Positions 26,140 to 35,093 of a DNA stretch of 64,000 nt are shown here, piece after piece. The position numbers and the translations under genes were made by a program. A model generated the notes under the pieces. The model searched no databases, had not been told where the DNA came from, and saw only the letters and a list, made by a program, of their open reading frames with translations. Source of the stretch: Salipiger abyssi (GTDB lineage Bacteria > Pseudomonadota > Alphaproteobacteria > Rhodobacterales > Rhodobacteraceae); NCBI RefSeq assembly GCF_001975705.1, contig NZ_CP015093.1, positions 1 to 64,000 of the forward strand, read 5' to 3'. Each line of letters opens with the position of its first letter. Positions within the stretch are counted from its first letter, which is position 1.

Positions 26140-26789
26140 ACCGCCACCTTCCCAAGACCGAGGCGCCCGATCTCAGACGTCAGCGCCGCGATCTCTCGGG
26201 CAGCATGCGATTGACGGTCGATGTCACTGGCGAGGCGACCGGTTTGCGCCGCATCTGCAAAGACGACGCGCTGACCAATCGTGCTGGCAAGCACAGGAGG
26301 ATTGTGATCCGCCAGCGCCTCGGCGGTGTCCCGGGCGATGACGGTGCGCGCGCCGCAGCGGTTGAGCAGGAAGCGGGCGACAAGTTCCGGCCGATAAATG
26401 CGGGCCTCCCCAAGGAGGGACAGCATCTCGGCAGAGGCCCAGCCATCGAATGGCGAGGGCTGTACCGGGATCAGCACCAGATCGGCGGAGAGCAGCGCTG
26501 AGCGCATGAGCCCCGCAACACGCGGTGGGCCATCAATAACGACATGATCGACTGTGCGGGCAAGTTCGGGGACTTCGCGGTGCAGGGTGTCACGGGCCAG
26601 GCCGAGGGTGCCGAAGAGCCGCGGCAGACCTTCGCGGGCGCGTTGCTGCGACCAGTCCAGGGCGGAGCCTTGCGGGTCGGCATCGATCAGGGTGACACGC
26701 TTGCCCTGTATCGCCAATTCACCAGCAATATGGAGCGCCAGCGTCGTCTTGCCGACGCCACCCTTCTGATTGAGCAGAGCGATGATCAT
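26136..26789 (-). CDS. parA: ParA-type partition ATPase
   Basis: A 217-residue ParA/MinD-like ATPase with the deviant Walker A KGGVGKTT (9-16), the DADPQGSA motif (about 37-44) and VVIDGPP (about 83-89). The short form, without an N-terminal DNA-binding domain, fits type Ib partition or element maintenance. It overlaps repA upstream and the small DNA-binding gene downstream, giving a repA-parA-accessory operon. Confidence 0.93.
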   Translation of the reverse strand: MIIALLNQKGGVGKTTLALHIAGELAIQGKRVTLIDADPQGSALDWSQQRAREGLPRLFGTLGLARDTLHREVPELARTVDHVVIDGPPRVAGLMRSALLSADLVLIPVQPSPFDGWASAEMLSLLGEARIYRPELVARFLLNRCGARTVIARDTAEALADHNPPVLASTIGQRVVFADAAQTGRLASDIDRQSHAAREIAALTSEIGRLGLGKVAV

Positions 26790-27961
26790 TCGCCACCTCC
26801 CGGAAATTCGAGAGGAAGGCGGGGCGTATCTGGATGATCGGAGGCTGCTGCGACGCCCTGATCGGAAGCCGTTCGCGGCACCGATGGGGCGACGGCTGCC
26901 TTCGTCTTGCCAGCCTGGCTCAGGCTTTTTGCGGTGGCACGGATGAGGTTTTCCACATCAGGCGCGCGCTCTTCAAAGTTAGACTCTTTGTTAGACTCTA
27001 AGTTAAGGGCGCGATTTTCGCTTTTGCCGCCGTGCGTTACCCCCTGTTTGGGTTCCTGATAGCACGAGCCTTCGGTTCCTGATGGCACGATAGTCCGGGT
27101 TCCCGATAGCACGAGCCCATTCACAGGTTTTCCACAGCCCGGAGTAGGCTCGAAAGCCAGCAGCTTGCGGCCACCAACCTCAGTCTCGAGAAAGAGCGTG
27201 TAGCCCGGCAGCGGCTGCCGCCGGATGATGTCGCGAAGCTCGAAGGCGAAACGCTTGAAGGGGGACAGCGCCCCGGACTTCTGGTGAAGATGATGGAAGT
27301 CGAAACGCCAACCGTCCCGTTGCCTGCCACCATGCTTGCGCACCAGGCGATAGAGCCAACGGTCGAGCCCGCCGGTCAGGTCGAAATACGCCCGATCAAT
27401 GGTGAGGACGAGCGCATTGTCGAGCACGGCCTGGTAGAACCAGTCGGGCACGATCAGCTCGATGCCGTCCGGGCGCCCCTCCCTGTCGCTGCGCTCCTGC
27501 CATTCGTTGATCCAGGAAAAGCGATGGCGACGCCCTTCCGCCGGCTGCCGGATCGAGGTGGAGATCGTCGTCGACTGCAGACGATCCAGCGCCGCCTTCA
27601 GGCGCTGATAGTCCCGCGCACTGGTTCCGCGACCGACATAGGTGAGGATCTCGTAAGGGGTGGCGGCCATCAGCCGGGAGGTGCGCAGCCCCGCGTCACG
27701 CGCCTCGACGATCTGGCTCGCCGCCCAGATCAGGATGTCGGCATCCCAGATTGTGGCCATACCGTGATCGGGAACCGCCTCGACCCGGATGCTGACGCTA
27801 CCAGCGGCAAAGTCGATCGGTGCGACCCGTTTGGATTTGGCGAGGGAGAAAAAGGGATAGGCCATGAGGTCTTGCGCATCTCTTGGGGCGAAATCCCCGG
27901 GCAGCGCGCGGAACAGATCGAGCTGTCCACGCTCGGAACGGGGTCTGCGTCCATCGGTCAT
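26786..27961 (-). CDS. repA: RepA-family replication initiator
   Basis: A 391-residue replication initiator protein A (RPA family) with the typical N-terminal half ([36 protein letters not shown]) and the [13 protein letters not shown] and [11 protein letters not shown] phrases. The C-terminal 100 residues are low complexity and probably dispensable. It would recruit DnaB/primase to an origin nearby, giving the element autonomous rolling or theta replication during transfer. The frame is open far upstream, but homologues begin at [13 protein letters not shown]. It starts 17 bases after the alpA-like stop. Confidence 0.9.
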   Translation of the reverse strand: MTDGRRPRSERGQLDLFRALPGDFAPRDAQDLMAYPFFSLAKSKRVAPIDFAAGSVSIRVEAVPDHGMATIWDADILIWAASQIVEARDAGLRTSRLMAATPYEILTYVGRGTSARDYQRLKAALDRLQSTTISTSIRQPAEGRRHRFSWINEWQERSDREGRPDGIELIVPDWFYQAVLDNALVLTIDRAYFDLTGGLDRWLYRLVRKHGGRQRDGWRFDFHHLHQKSGALSPFKRFAFELRDIIRRQPLPGYTLFLETEVGGRKLLAFEPTPGCGKPVNGLVLSGTRTIVPSGTEGSCYQEPKQGVTHGGKSENRALNLESNKESNFEERAPDVENLIRATAKSLSQAGKTKAAVAPSVPRTASDQGVAAASDHPDTPRLPLEFPGGGE

Positions 27962-27978
27962 GAAAGTGTCGCCCCAGG

Positions 27979-28260
27979 TCAGCGCACGAAGCGACCGGGC
28001 TGCGGGAGGTTCGGGAGCGTGTGGCGTTTCGCCGGCAGCACCTGCCCGCGCGGGTCGGAAGTCGAGGTGACAGCGCCGCGTCCGACCCAGGCCTGCAGGT
28101 CCTCGATCGCATAGACCACGCGTCCGCCCAGCTTGTGGTAGGCGGGACCGGTGCCATAGGTCCGGTGCTTCTCCAGCGTCCGAGCCGACAGGCTCAGGAA
28201 CTGGGCGGCTTCCTTGGTGCGCAGATAGCGCGGGGGAAGTTCGGTTGAGATAGCGGACAT
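27979..28260 (-). CDS. AlpA/excisionase-like HTH protein
   Basis: A 93-residue protein with a MerR-like winged HTH of the AlpA/excisionase type (RYLRTKEAAQFLSLSARTLE, then YHKLGGRVVYAIEDLQAWV). It precedes repA in most elements of this family and probably regulates repA-parA or assists excision. A GGGAGA lies before the ATG. Confidence 0.88.
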   Translation of the reverse strand: MSAISTELPPRYLRTKEAAQFLSLSARTLEKHRTYGTGPAYHKLGGRVVYAIEDLQAWVGRGAVTSTSDPRGQVLPAKRHTLPNLPQPGRFVR

Positions 28261-28397
28261 CGGGCGTCTCCCTACTGTGTGTGACCAGTGCCGCGAAACA
28301 GCGGCTGATGACGGTCACGATGGCGAAGCGCGTCCGGTCAGATGCAGTGGGAAGGTAGCAGGGGTAAATCCGCACACCGCGACGCGGGATCGCCGAC

Positions 28398-29172
28398 CTA
28401 GAGGCGGCGCTGATGGCGAAGGAGCTTGCGATAGCCACCGGCGATCAGGTCACGCCCCTCGCGAAGGAGGCTGGAGACGGCAAAGCGAGCTGAGGAGACC
28501 TGCCATTCATCGCGGTCCAGTTGACCGGTACGGAACAGGACCTCGGCGATCTGCTTCTGGGTCGCGCCGTCGAAGGCGGCGTCGGAGGCCTGGAGGACCC
28601 GCCGCAGGCGTGCTTTCTGCTGCGCGGTCAGACGGGTGTCGCGGGGGATTGATCGACGGCGGTGCTGGTCCGCGAGGAGCCGCTGGATCGCCTCGATGCG
28701 ATCGAGACCCTCAGGGCCGAGAGGAACTGTGGCCACAAGCCGACCACGGTCTTTAAGGGGAGCGACGAGATGCAGGTATGTCCCGTCCGGCAGCCTGTGG
28801 CGCAGGTGCTTACCAATGGGGGATGCCCTGCCCTTCGGGGCGACTATCTCACCGCCGGGGGCGTCTGTCTCTTCAGAAAATACCTCAGGAGCGACCGCGA
28901 GGATCACAGCGCTGGTATCGATTTCGGGGCGCCAGAATATCTCTGCGACAGTCGCGCTCAGACCGGGCCGTATCGGGAAAGCACAGACCCCATCGACGGC
29001 CGACCTGATCCCTCAGGTCAGCCCTCTCAGGTGGTCCCCCTGCAAGTTCTGCATAGTCATCTTGATATTCGGGATTGCGGCGCAGGCATTCCCAGCCGAG
29101 TTCCGGCGCGGCCAGATCATCGAGATAGTCATAGGCCGCTTGGTCACGCCAATTCGAGCGGTCGGGTTGCAT
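28398..29172 (-). pseudogene. DUF6499-DUF2285 regulator, frameshifted
   Basis: The N-terminal part (start MQPDRSNWRDQ, 29172) encodes the DUF6499 module YDYLDDLAAPELGWECLRR. The C-terminal part in another frame encodes DUF2285 (about the last 90 residues, ending DLIAGGYRKLLRH). Near 28975-28977 the minus strand reads CCC where CC would keep one frame (WGLCFP then IRPGLSATVAEIFWRPEI). Removing one C gives a single product of about 257 residues, the normal family size. It is either a genuine break or a homopolymer error. Confidence 0.82.
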
Positions 29173-29280
29173 GGCATCGCCTCTCCCCTGGGTTGAAATC
29201 CCCCAAAAGGATTCCAACAGATCAATCACTTGGGAAGCCCGCCCCAAGGCATCAGGTGATGCGCGGGACGCATCACCTTC

Positions 29281-29550
29281 TCAGTTGTTTTGCCCCGCCG
29301 CCAATTGCCGATACCCCACCGAACTCAGCCAGCGCGCGCGTCCAAGATGGGCGTCGTGGACCAGGCGCGCCCGCTCCGGCTCTTTCTGCGTATCGAGCCC
29401 CAGGATGATCTGCGCGGCCTCCTGCCAGCTCGCGCCTTCGCCTGCAGCATCGAGCAAACGCATATACTGCTTCATGTGACGACGGTCATACTCCGTCACC
29501 ACGTCCCCCTGCGGCGGCACATCCTGCAAGCTGCTGATCGTCACGCGCAT
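29281..29550 (-). CDS. Small DUF2285-type protein
   Basis: An 89-residue protein with YDRRHMKQYMRLLDAAGEGA, ILGLDTQKEPERARLVHDAH and a closing GYRQL. This matches the short DUF2285-annotated proteins that accompany the DUF6499-DUF2285 gene in such elements. Its function is unknown; a DNA-binding role is usually assumed. I chose the third Met codon of the open frame, since the first codon is GTG. Confidence 0.72.
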   Translation of the reverse strand: MRVTISSLQDVPPQGDVVTEYDRRHMKQYMRLLDAAGEGASWQEAAQIILGLDTQKEPERARLVHDAHLGRARWLSSVGYRQLAAGQNN

Positions 29551-29649
29551 CCCCACTGCGGCTTCTGTACAATCCTAGCACAGAAGGTTGACGTTTTCGT
29601 GAGCACGGCAATAGCGCAATTCCGTTCACCACAAAACCTGCCGGAATAG

Positions 29650-29898
29650 TCAGATCTTAGCGACGGCCTTCGCCTGCACATGCATCACTCCAATCCCCTG
29701 GTCGGAGTTCAGGAGCAGAATGCCATTCGCTTCAAAAGCCCGTCGAACCTGATCGCGCGTGGTCTCGTAGACCTCGAGCCCGCTTTCGGACTCAAGGCGC
29801 TTGAGCGCGGTCAAAGATACCCGGGCCTCATCCGCAAGCTGCTCCTGTGTCCAACCAAGAAGCGCCCGCGCGGCCCGTGATTGTCGGGCGGTGATCAT
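29650..29898 (-). CDS. XRE-family HTH regulator
   Basis: An 82-residue Cro/CI-like repressor with the HTH at about residues 5-58 (SRAARALLGWTQEQLADEA, VSLTALKRLE) and a C-terminal strand ANGILLLNSDQG. A very strong AGGTGAT ribosome site fixes the start. Two palindromes lie 43-88 bases upstream and are the likely operator for autoregulation and for the maintenance genes. Confidence 0.9.
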   Translation of the reverse strand: MITARQSRAARALLGWTQEQLADEARVSLTALKRLESESGLEVYETTRDQVRRAFEANGILLLNSDQGIGVMHVQAKAVAKI

Positions 29899-29940
29899 GC
29901 AGATCACCTCCCATCCGGCTCGGCGCAAACGCCAGAACTA

Positions 29941-29986
29941 CGACTATTATAGTCGCTCTCAGAAGAATCTCTACCGGAATTCTTCT
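29941..29986. promoter_or_regulatory. Two palindromes upstream of the XRE gene (likely operators)
   Basis: CGACTATTATAGTCG (29941-29955) is a perfect 15-base palindrome. AGAAGAAT and ATTCTTCT (29961-29968 and 29979-29986) form an 8-bp inverted repeat with a ten-base spacer. Both sit in an AT-rich patch unlike the surrounding DNA. Confidence 0.6.
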
Positions 29987-30058
29987 GCGTTTCTATCGCG
30001 TTTTCGTCTTGGCACTGCCGAACGGGAAAACTGATTCGGTTGCCCGGCTTGGCGGGCA

Positions 30059-30082
30059 GGCCCCGGCCTGTCGGCCGGGGCC
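30059..30082. terminator. GC-rich hairpin between DUF736b and XRE gene
   Basis: GGCCCCGGCC and GGCCGGGGCC form a perfect 10-bp stem with loop TGTC, 11 bases past the DUF736 stop. There is no T run on either side. Confidence 0.55.
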
Positions 30083-30093
30083 TCACGGCGCCG

Positions 30094-30417
30094 CTACTCG
30101 CTGCGGCGACCGTTGGGGCGGGACCAGATCAGCGCGTAGCTCTCGCCGTCCTCCTCATCGAAGAGATTGGCGTAGATCGGGGCGGTGAAACTCGGATCGT
30201 CGAGCTTGAGGCCCAGATAGTCGCGGCCCTCGCCCGAGCGCTTGGACCAGGCGGCGCCGATCTCGGCGCGGCCGACGAGGACCCGGTGGCTGGGGGCGTT
30301 CTCGCCGGTGGCGCGGGTGTCGGGGACGATGCGCACGCCCTTGGCCTGAACGCTGAGGGTGACGATTTCGCCGGTGAATTCGTTGCCGGTCTTTTTGAAG
30401 GTGCCGATGGTCGCCAT
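30094..30417 (-). CDS. DUF736 protein (copy b)
   Basis: A 107-residue DUF736 protein starting MATIGTFKKTGNEFTGEI, with VRIVPDTRATGENAPSHRVL, the AAWSKRSGEGRDYLGLKLDD core and the closing ALIWSRP. It is more canonical than copy a (24426-24761). Downstream are the hairpin and the XRE gene. Its function is unknown; the gene is a reliable marker of alphaproteobacterial conjugative elements. Confidence 0.88.
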   Translation of the reverse strand: MATIGTFKKTGNEFTGEIVTLSVQAKGVRIVPDTRATGENAPSHRVLVGRAEIGAAWSKRSGEGRDYLGLKLDDPSFTAPIYANLFDEEDGESYALIWSRPNGRRSE

Positions 30418-30971
30418 TTTAAGTCTCCGTTTTCCGTTTCCGGGTCCGCACCATTGCGGCCCGATGGCGATCGACGGGCCGGAGACGACCGGCGGCGCAC
30501 CCCCGGCGTGCCGGGGGCCGGACAGCACAGGTAGAACTTTCTTGTTTCGCGCGGAATGGGCGCAGCCCAGGGGAAGAAAGTTATGGCGGCGCTGTTGCGC
30601 CAAGCCGGTCGAGGCACATCCGGTCTTCGGCCAGATCAGGCCATTGAAAGGGCCGTATGGAGCGGACATGGACGGGTCAGAACGGAGACGCTGGCGATCG
30701 CGGATGCCCGTCAAGCTGACCGGCTTTTCACCGGCGGATTGGCTCACCCGCGACAGGCCATGCGCGCCACTCTCCATGCGCCTCGGCCGGCGTGTCCCGC
30801 CCGATCACAGGTGCGGTTTGCCGCTCGAACGGTCCGCCCCCTCCACCGCACGGCCACGGGCCGCGACGCGAGCCTCATGCCGATCCGCACACCGCTCCAT
30901 ACCGGCATCCTGACGATCGGGATGGCATTCCAGCGCTGATCCGGTCCCGCCTCATCGGATCGTTGGCAGTG
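30418..30971. other. 554-base gap with two inverted repeats, no gene supported
   Basis: Open frames here lack ribosome sites and look like shadow translation. CCCCCGG and CCGGGGG form a 7-bp stem with loop CGTG (30500-30517). AACTTTCTT and AAGAAAGTT form a perfect 9-bp inverted repeat separated by 30 bases (30535-30582). The latter could be a regulator or origin-binding site. Confidence 0.45.
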
Positions 30972-31409
30972 TCAGGCGCCGGCGGCCGATCCGTCCGAAG
31001 AGTCGGCGGCCATGCCGGCAATGCGGAGAAAGGCGGAAACGCCAACGGCGCCAGCGCCGATGACGGCGAAGATCATCTGCCATGTCTCCGAGGGCATCAT
31101 GGTCCTGGTGATCCCGAGGGTCGCGTAGAACCCAGCCAAGACTGCGGGTACGACGAAGATCAGCGCGATGACAAAGCGCGCCCAGAGCGGCCGGACGAGC
31201 ATGATTAGCGCCTGGCCGATGGCCAGCGTCAGGCCGGCGGCGAAGCCACCGACGAGGATTGCACCGAGCCAGCCTGCGCCGGTTCCATAGGCCCAGATGC
31301 CGGTATGAAGTCCGACGAGGAACGGCAGGGCGAAGACGGCAAGGTTGAACAGCAACCAGCACATGGCCGCAATGGCGGCAAAAGATGCAAGGATTCCGAG
31401 AACGAACAT
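30972..31409 (-). CDS. Four-helix membrane protein of unknown function
   Basis: A 145-residue protein starting MFVLGILASFAAIAAM, with four hydrophobic segments (about 3-33, 45-68, 80-103, 112-132) and a short Ser/Ala/Gly tail. I do not recognise a family. The chosen ATG follows GGGAGA; upstream codons of the open frame lack a ribosome site. It sits at the boundary between the maintenance genes and accessory region 2. Confidence 0.65.
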   Translation of the reverse strand: MFVLGILASFAAIAAMCWLLFNLAVFALPFLVGLHTGIWAYGTGAGWLGAILVGGFAAGLTLAIGQALIMLVRPLWARFVIALIFVVPAVLAGFYATLGITRTMMPSETWQMIFAVIGAGAVGVSAFLRIAGMAADSSDGSAAGA

Positions 31410-31578
31410 GGTGGTGTCTCCCGTTTGACGTGGAACGGTCGCGCCTGCCACCACCACCATGGCGCAACCTGAAAGTTAGCAGAATTCTTATCTTTGGCGA
31501 GACACAAGGTGACCCGCCCCCCCCTGAGGGAACCAGCCGATCGTTGACCCGTGGTGCAGATTTTCCCACTGTGTCGTG

Positions 31579-32107
31579 ATGATTTACGTCTTGGCATATC
31601 CACAGTTTGAACCGAGTGTCGTCGAACGCATTCATCGGTTTCGGACCGAGAACGAGCCGGCCAGAGCCGAGCTCGTCCCCCCCACACGTAACTCTCGTGT
31701 TCGGGCTGATGAACATTCTCCCTCATGAGTTCCAGGAACGCTGCGAGGCGGTGGCCAGCAGGTCATCGCAGTTTGAGGTGTCTTTCGTTTCTGAAGATAT
31801 TACACACGATCCCTTTGAAAAGACACATAAACTGCTACTCGTCAGCTCGACCGGAAGTTCCCAGTTGGCGGCACTGCATGACCAGCTCTACGAAGGTGTT
31901 CAGAGGGCGGAGCGAAAGGACGATATTCCCTACCGTCCACACATGACGGTCGCGACGAACCCTGATCGAACGATTATCGAGCGTTTAGAGACGTCTTCCC
32001 TCGGAGGCTTCCCGCTTTTAGGAACCCTACGGGCCCTGGAGGTCGCTAAGCTTGAAAACGGGGGACTGCACCACCTCCGCACCATCCCATTCGGAAAGTC
32101 GGGCTAG
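31579..32107 (+). pseudogene. 2H phosphoesterase (LigT-like), frameshifted
   Basis: The frame from ATG 31579 (MIYVLAYPQFEP...ELVPP) and the frame holding HVTLVFGL and RPHMTVAT join into one 2H phosphoesterase of about 175 residues if one C is removed from the seven-C run at 31677-31683. The two HxT motifs are the catalytic pair of the 2'-5' RNA ligase/cyclic phosphodiesterase superfamily. As written, the N-terminal frame is lost. The 3' frame alone still has both motifs, but it would need an unlikely start at 31607. Confidence 0.78.
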
Positions 32108-32174
32108 GGTTCGAAGGCGGCCTGCGGAAGCGCGGCAGGTGGTCGTGCTTGATCCGCGCCGCGCCCCTTCACTT

Positions 32175-32289
32175 CCGGCCCAGACCTGCCGTTTAGTCCT
32201 TGGCCGATCGCCGCGGTGCAGCTTCACCAGACCGGCCATTCATCCATCGTGCAGCATTTTCGGAGGGTAAAGGTCAGCAGTGCGGACAA
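32175..32289 (+). repeat. 115-bp repeat R2, copy a
   Basis: Matches 34849-34963 with three mismatches and no gap (offset 2674). It ends at TGCGGACAA, exactly where copy b meets IS91-like copy 2. Here the IS is absent and the sequence continues with AGTGGCCG. It lies in a 376-base gap (32108-32483) with no gene I can support. Confidence 0.85.
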
Positions 32290-32483
32290 AGTGGCCGTTC
32301 GGTCAGTCGCCGGTCGGGCCGGAACGATTCGCCTTGGGTTGAGGGTCTCGTTGAACACGGTACGAGCCGACGCCGGAATGTAGGGATCGAACGATTGCCT
32401 GATGCAAGCCAAACGACGCGCCTCGGGTCGCCAGCGGAGATCGTTATCGTATAGTCTGCGAAGGACCGAACTGGGAGGTCCTC

Positions 32484-33713
32484 ATGTCTGAGGTGGAAAG
32501 CCGGAAATCGCTTGTCGACGAACCCTCCGGGCAAAGCGGTGCGAGGCGCGGTTCGCAACAGAAGACACCTGATACGGCCACGACAGTGCTCGGTCTGCTC
32601 CCCGCGCCGGAACTTCCCGAAAAGGTAGCCGCGCACCTGGCTCAGATATTGCCCGGCCTGCTCCGCAGTGAAGTCGGTGAAAGTAGCGATTGGGATATAG
32701 AAGTCGTCTGCGATCCATTGACGGGAGGAATGGGCGATCCCGCTGAAATCCTCGAAGAAGCCGAAAAACGCAAGCACCAGCACGGCTGGGATTTCGTGAT
32801 CAGCATCACCGATCTGCCGATCCTCCGTCAGGACCATGTCGTGGTCGCCGACGCCGTTCTGAACAAGGGCGTCGGCACTATTTCGTTGCCGGCCACTGGC
32901 GGAATACTCATGCACCGTCGGACCGAACGCGCCGCCGTCTACGTGCTCAAGGAGCTCGTGTCCGGGACCCCGAGGTCAGACAATCGAGCTGGTGGCGCTC
33001 CGAAGCGGAGCCAACCCCGCAAGCACGTGACGTGGCGCACCGGTCGATGGCCGTTGTTGCGATACTTGGCGCCCATACGCCGCATCGTACCGCATGATCC
33101 GCAGGTGGCCGTCGATGTCCGATTCGTTGCTGCGCCGAGGTTGCACGCTTGGCTGCGCCTGCTGGAGGGAATGGTGAGGGCGAACCAGCCCTGGACCATC
33201 TTTCCAGCCTTCAAGAGCGTGGTGGCCGTGGCTTTCGCCACCGGCGCATACGGGCTGATCTTCCCGACGCTCTGGCAACTGAGTGACACGTATGGACCGA
33301 TCCGTTTGGTCGCTCTGATGGCGACCTCGATGGCGGCCATGGTGTTCTGGCTGATCATCGCACACGACCTGTGGGAGAAGCAGCGGGCGGGTGGCTCGCC
33401 CATGTTGATGAGGCTGTATAACGCGGCTACGGTGCTCACGCTTGGTGTCGCCGTTGTTTTCTATTATAACGTGCTTCTGGCGCTGTTCGTGATCGCGGTG
33501 GTCTTGTTCGTACCCCCTGATCTGCTCGAATCCCGATTGGGCCATCCCATAGCGATGCTCGACTACGTGAAGCTGGCTTGGCTTGCGACGTCCGTAGCAA
33601 CGATCGCGGGCGCGCTTGGCTCGGGGTTGGAAAGTGACGAAACGGTCCGCAACGCAACCTATGGCTACCGTCAGCTTCAGCGTAGAAAAGCTGCGCGGGA
33701 AGAAACCGCGTAG
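32484..33713 (+). CDS. Unknown protein with soluble N-domain and membrane C-domain
   Basis: A 409-residue protein. The N-terminal part (about 50-160) is soluble, with DWDIEVVCDPLTGGMGD and HGWDFVISITDLPILR. The C-terminal part (about 250-395) has five or six hydrophobic segments (FKSVVAVAFATGAYGLIF, LMATSMAAMVFWLIIAHDLW, TLGVAVVFYYNVLLALFVIA). I do not recognise a function. A GGGAGG ribosome site precedes the ATG. It stands alone between repeats R2 and R1, transcribed rightwards. Confidence 0.7.
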   Translation: MSEVESRKSLVDEPSGQSGARRGSQQKTPDTATTVLGLLPAPELPEKVAAHLAQILPGLLRSEVGESSDWDIEVVCDPLTGGMGDPAEILEEAEKRKHQHGWDFVISITDLPILRQDHVVVADAVLNKGVGTISLPATGGILMHRRTERAAVYVLKELVSGTPRSDNRAGGAPKRSQPRKHVTWRTGRWPLLRYLAPIRRIVPHDPQVAVDVRFVAAPRLHAWLRLLEGMVRANQPWTIFPAFKSVVAVAFATGAYGLIFPTLWQLSDTYGPIRLVALMATSMAAMVFWLIIAHDLWEKQRAGGSPMLMRLYNAATVLTLGVAVVFYYNVLLALFVIAVVLFVPPDLLESRLGHPIAMLDYVKLAWLATSVATIAGALGSGLESDETVRNATYGYRQLQRRKAAREETA

Positions 33714-34021
33714 TTCTCTGATGCCGTTGAACGCACCCCGACAAGTAACGCTCTCATCATACTCTCATTCCAGCGCTCAGCTTCAAAGTTCATGTTAACC
33801 TCGCGTGCCCTATGATGGTCGAGCAATGTCGCGAGAGGGCTCGAAGCAGACTTGCGGCGGCGTAGCAAGCCCCACGCCCTGGCGCGCCAGGTCTGTGAGC
33901 GGCTTCGTCCCTGGGCTCTAAGCCGTCCTGCATCGGCGCGGCGCGGGCAATCCCTTGGTCGCTCTTGGCGCGACGTTAATTTCGGCTTTGAGAGGTCCTC
34001 CGAACCATGGCTTCGTCCAGG

Positions 34022-34047
34022 AAAGTCTCGCCATGGCGAGACTTTTT
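34022..34047 (+). terminator. Rho-independent terminator inside R1 copy a
   Basis: A 24-base perfect palindrome (AAAGTCTCGCC, AT, GGCGAGACTTT) continues into TTTTT. It lies 62 bases before the GIY-YIG gene and would block transcription entering from the left. Confidence 0.8.
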
Positions 34048-34108
34048 GCGCATCCCGACGCGCCCACCGCTATATCCAAGTCATCGCCCATAAAGGAGAG
34101 ACTTGCCC

Positions 34109-34672
34109 ATGATGCCCCCGACCGCTGCCCTGGAGGCCCTCACCACTGCCCCGCTCATCCGCCTTGAAAACGTGCCGCGCAATGTCCCTGGCCTTTACCT
34201 GCTGCATGATCATGAGCAGGTCCCGCGCTACGTCGGCAAGACGATGAACCTGCGGCACCGGGTCTGGAGTAACCACTGTGCCGGGGATGAGAACAGCCAC
34301 AAGTTCGTGGCGGCCTACAATGCCGGCCGTCTTTGGCACAGCAGGAAGAATGCCCTGAGCGACGCGGGGGACGGCATGGTCGCCAAGGAGTTGCGGAAAC
34401 TCCTGGCGCGGGAATTTTGCCGCGCCCGCGTCCTGCCTCTGCCGGCGATCAGCGAATACGACCTTGGTGTCCTGGAGGACAGGGTTCGGGCCATTGCGCC
34501 CGAACCGATGAATGACTGGAACGATATCAAGCAGATCCCGACCATGGAGCCCGTGGAGCTGGTCGACAGGCTCCTGGATCAAATCGGCTGGACCGCGGAT
34601 CAGCGCGCCAAACTCGATCGCCAGGCCGCCCGGTGGGCAACCTGGAAGACCGGGGAACGCGCAGCCGCATGA
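34109..34672 (+). CDS. GIY-YIG domain protein (R1 copy a)
   Basis: A 187-residue protein with a GIY-YIG nuclease signature: Gly28-Leu-Tyr30 (VPGLYLLHD), Tyr41-Val-Gly43 (PRYVGKT), and basic residues in LRHRVW. The C-terminal half (WNDIKQIPTMEPVELVDRLL) is of unknown type. The domain could nick DNA or act in repair or mobility. The ATG was chosen over a TTG two codons upstream because AAAGGAGAG is then eight bases away. It is identical to the copy at 39164-39727. Confidence 0.78.
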   Translation: MMPPTAALEALTTAPLIRLENVPRNVPGLYLLHDHEQVPRYVGKTMNLRHRVWSNHCAGDENSHKFVAAYNAGRLWHSRKNALSDAGDGMVAKELRKLLAREFCRARVLPLPAISEYDLGVLEDRVRAIAPEPMNDWNDIKQIPTMEPVELVDRLLDQIGWTADQRAKLDRQAARWATWKTGERAAA

Positions 34673-34848
34673 GGCAGCTCGGACTGGGCGTGCGCCGATC
34701 TGCCCCGGGCTTACCCGGGGCGGATGCCTGTCAGGTGAGGACCAGATCGACCGCGTTCTCGCGTCCGTCCCGGCCGAACTGCGGGCTCGAACCGGTCATG
34801 CAGCGCTGCGGCTGGGCGCACACAGATCCCCAAGGTGCGCTGTCAATC

Positions 34849-34963
34849 CCGGCCCAGACCTGCCGTTCAGTCCTTGGCCGATCGCCGCGGTGCAGCTTCA
34901 CCAGACCGGCCATTCATCCCTCGTGCAGCATTTTCGGAGGGTAAAGTTCAGCAGTGCGGACAA
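34849..34963 (+). repeat. 115-bp repeat R2, copy b
   Basis: Second copy of R2, fused on its left to R1 copy a through the shared CCGGCCC and on its right to the recombinase-side end of IS91-like copy 2 at TGCGGACAAG. This is a mosaic junction of three repeated units. Confidence 0.85.
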
Positions 34964-35093
34964 GGACGAAACCGCTCTCGCGGTAGGGGCGCCTGCGGCG
35001 AGTGTAGCGAGCTGATTGGGGCGCCGTGATTTGGTGGATGGCTGCGCCTGTCGGACAATTGGGACCTTCTCAATCTGATGACAGGAGGTTCCA

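Larger units (their letters stand above)
33837..34855 (+). repeat. 1,019-bp direct repeat R1, copy a
   Basis: All features here recur at an exact offset of 5055 bases in 38892-39910, with identical translation of the internal gene. Its left edge is GGGCTCGAAGCAG and its right edge CAATCCCGGCCC, where copy a joins repeat R2 and copy b joins unrelated DNA. The 270 bases before the gene are non-coding apart from a terminator hairpin. Confidence 0.93.
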
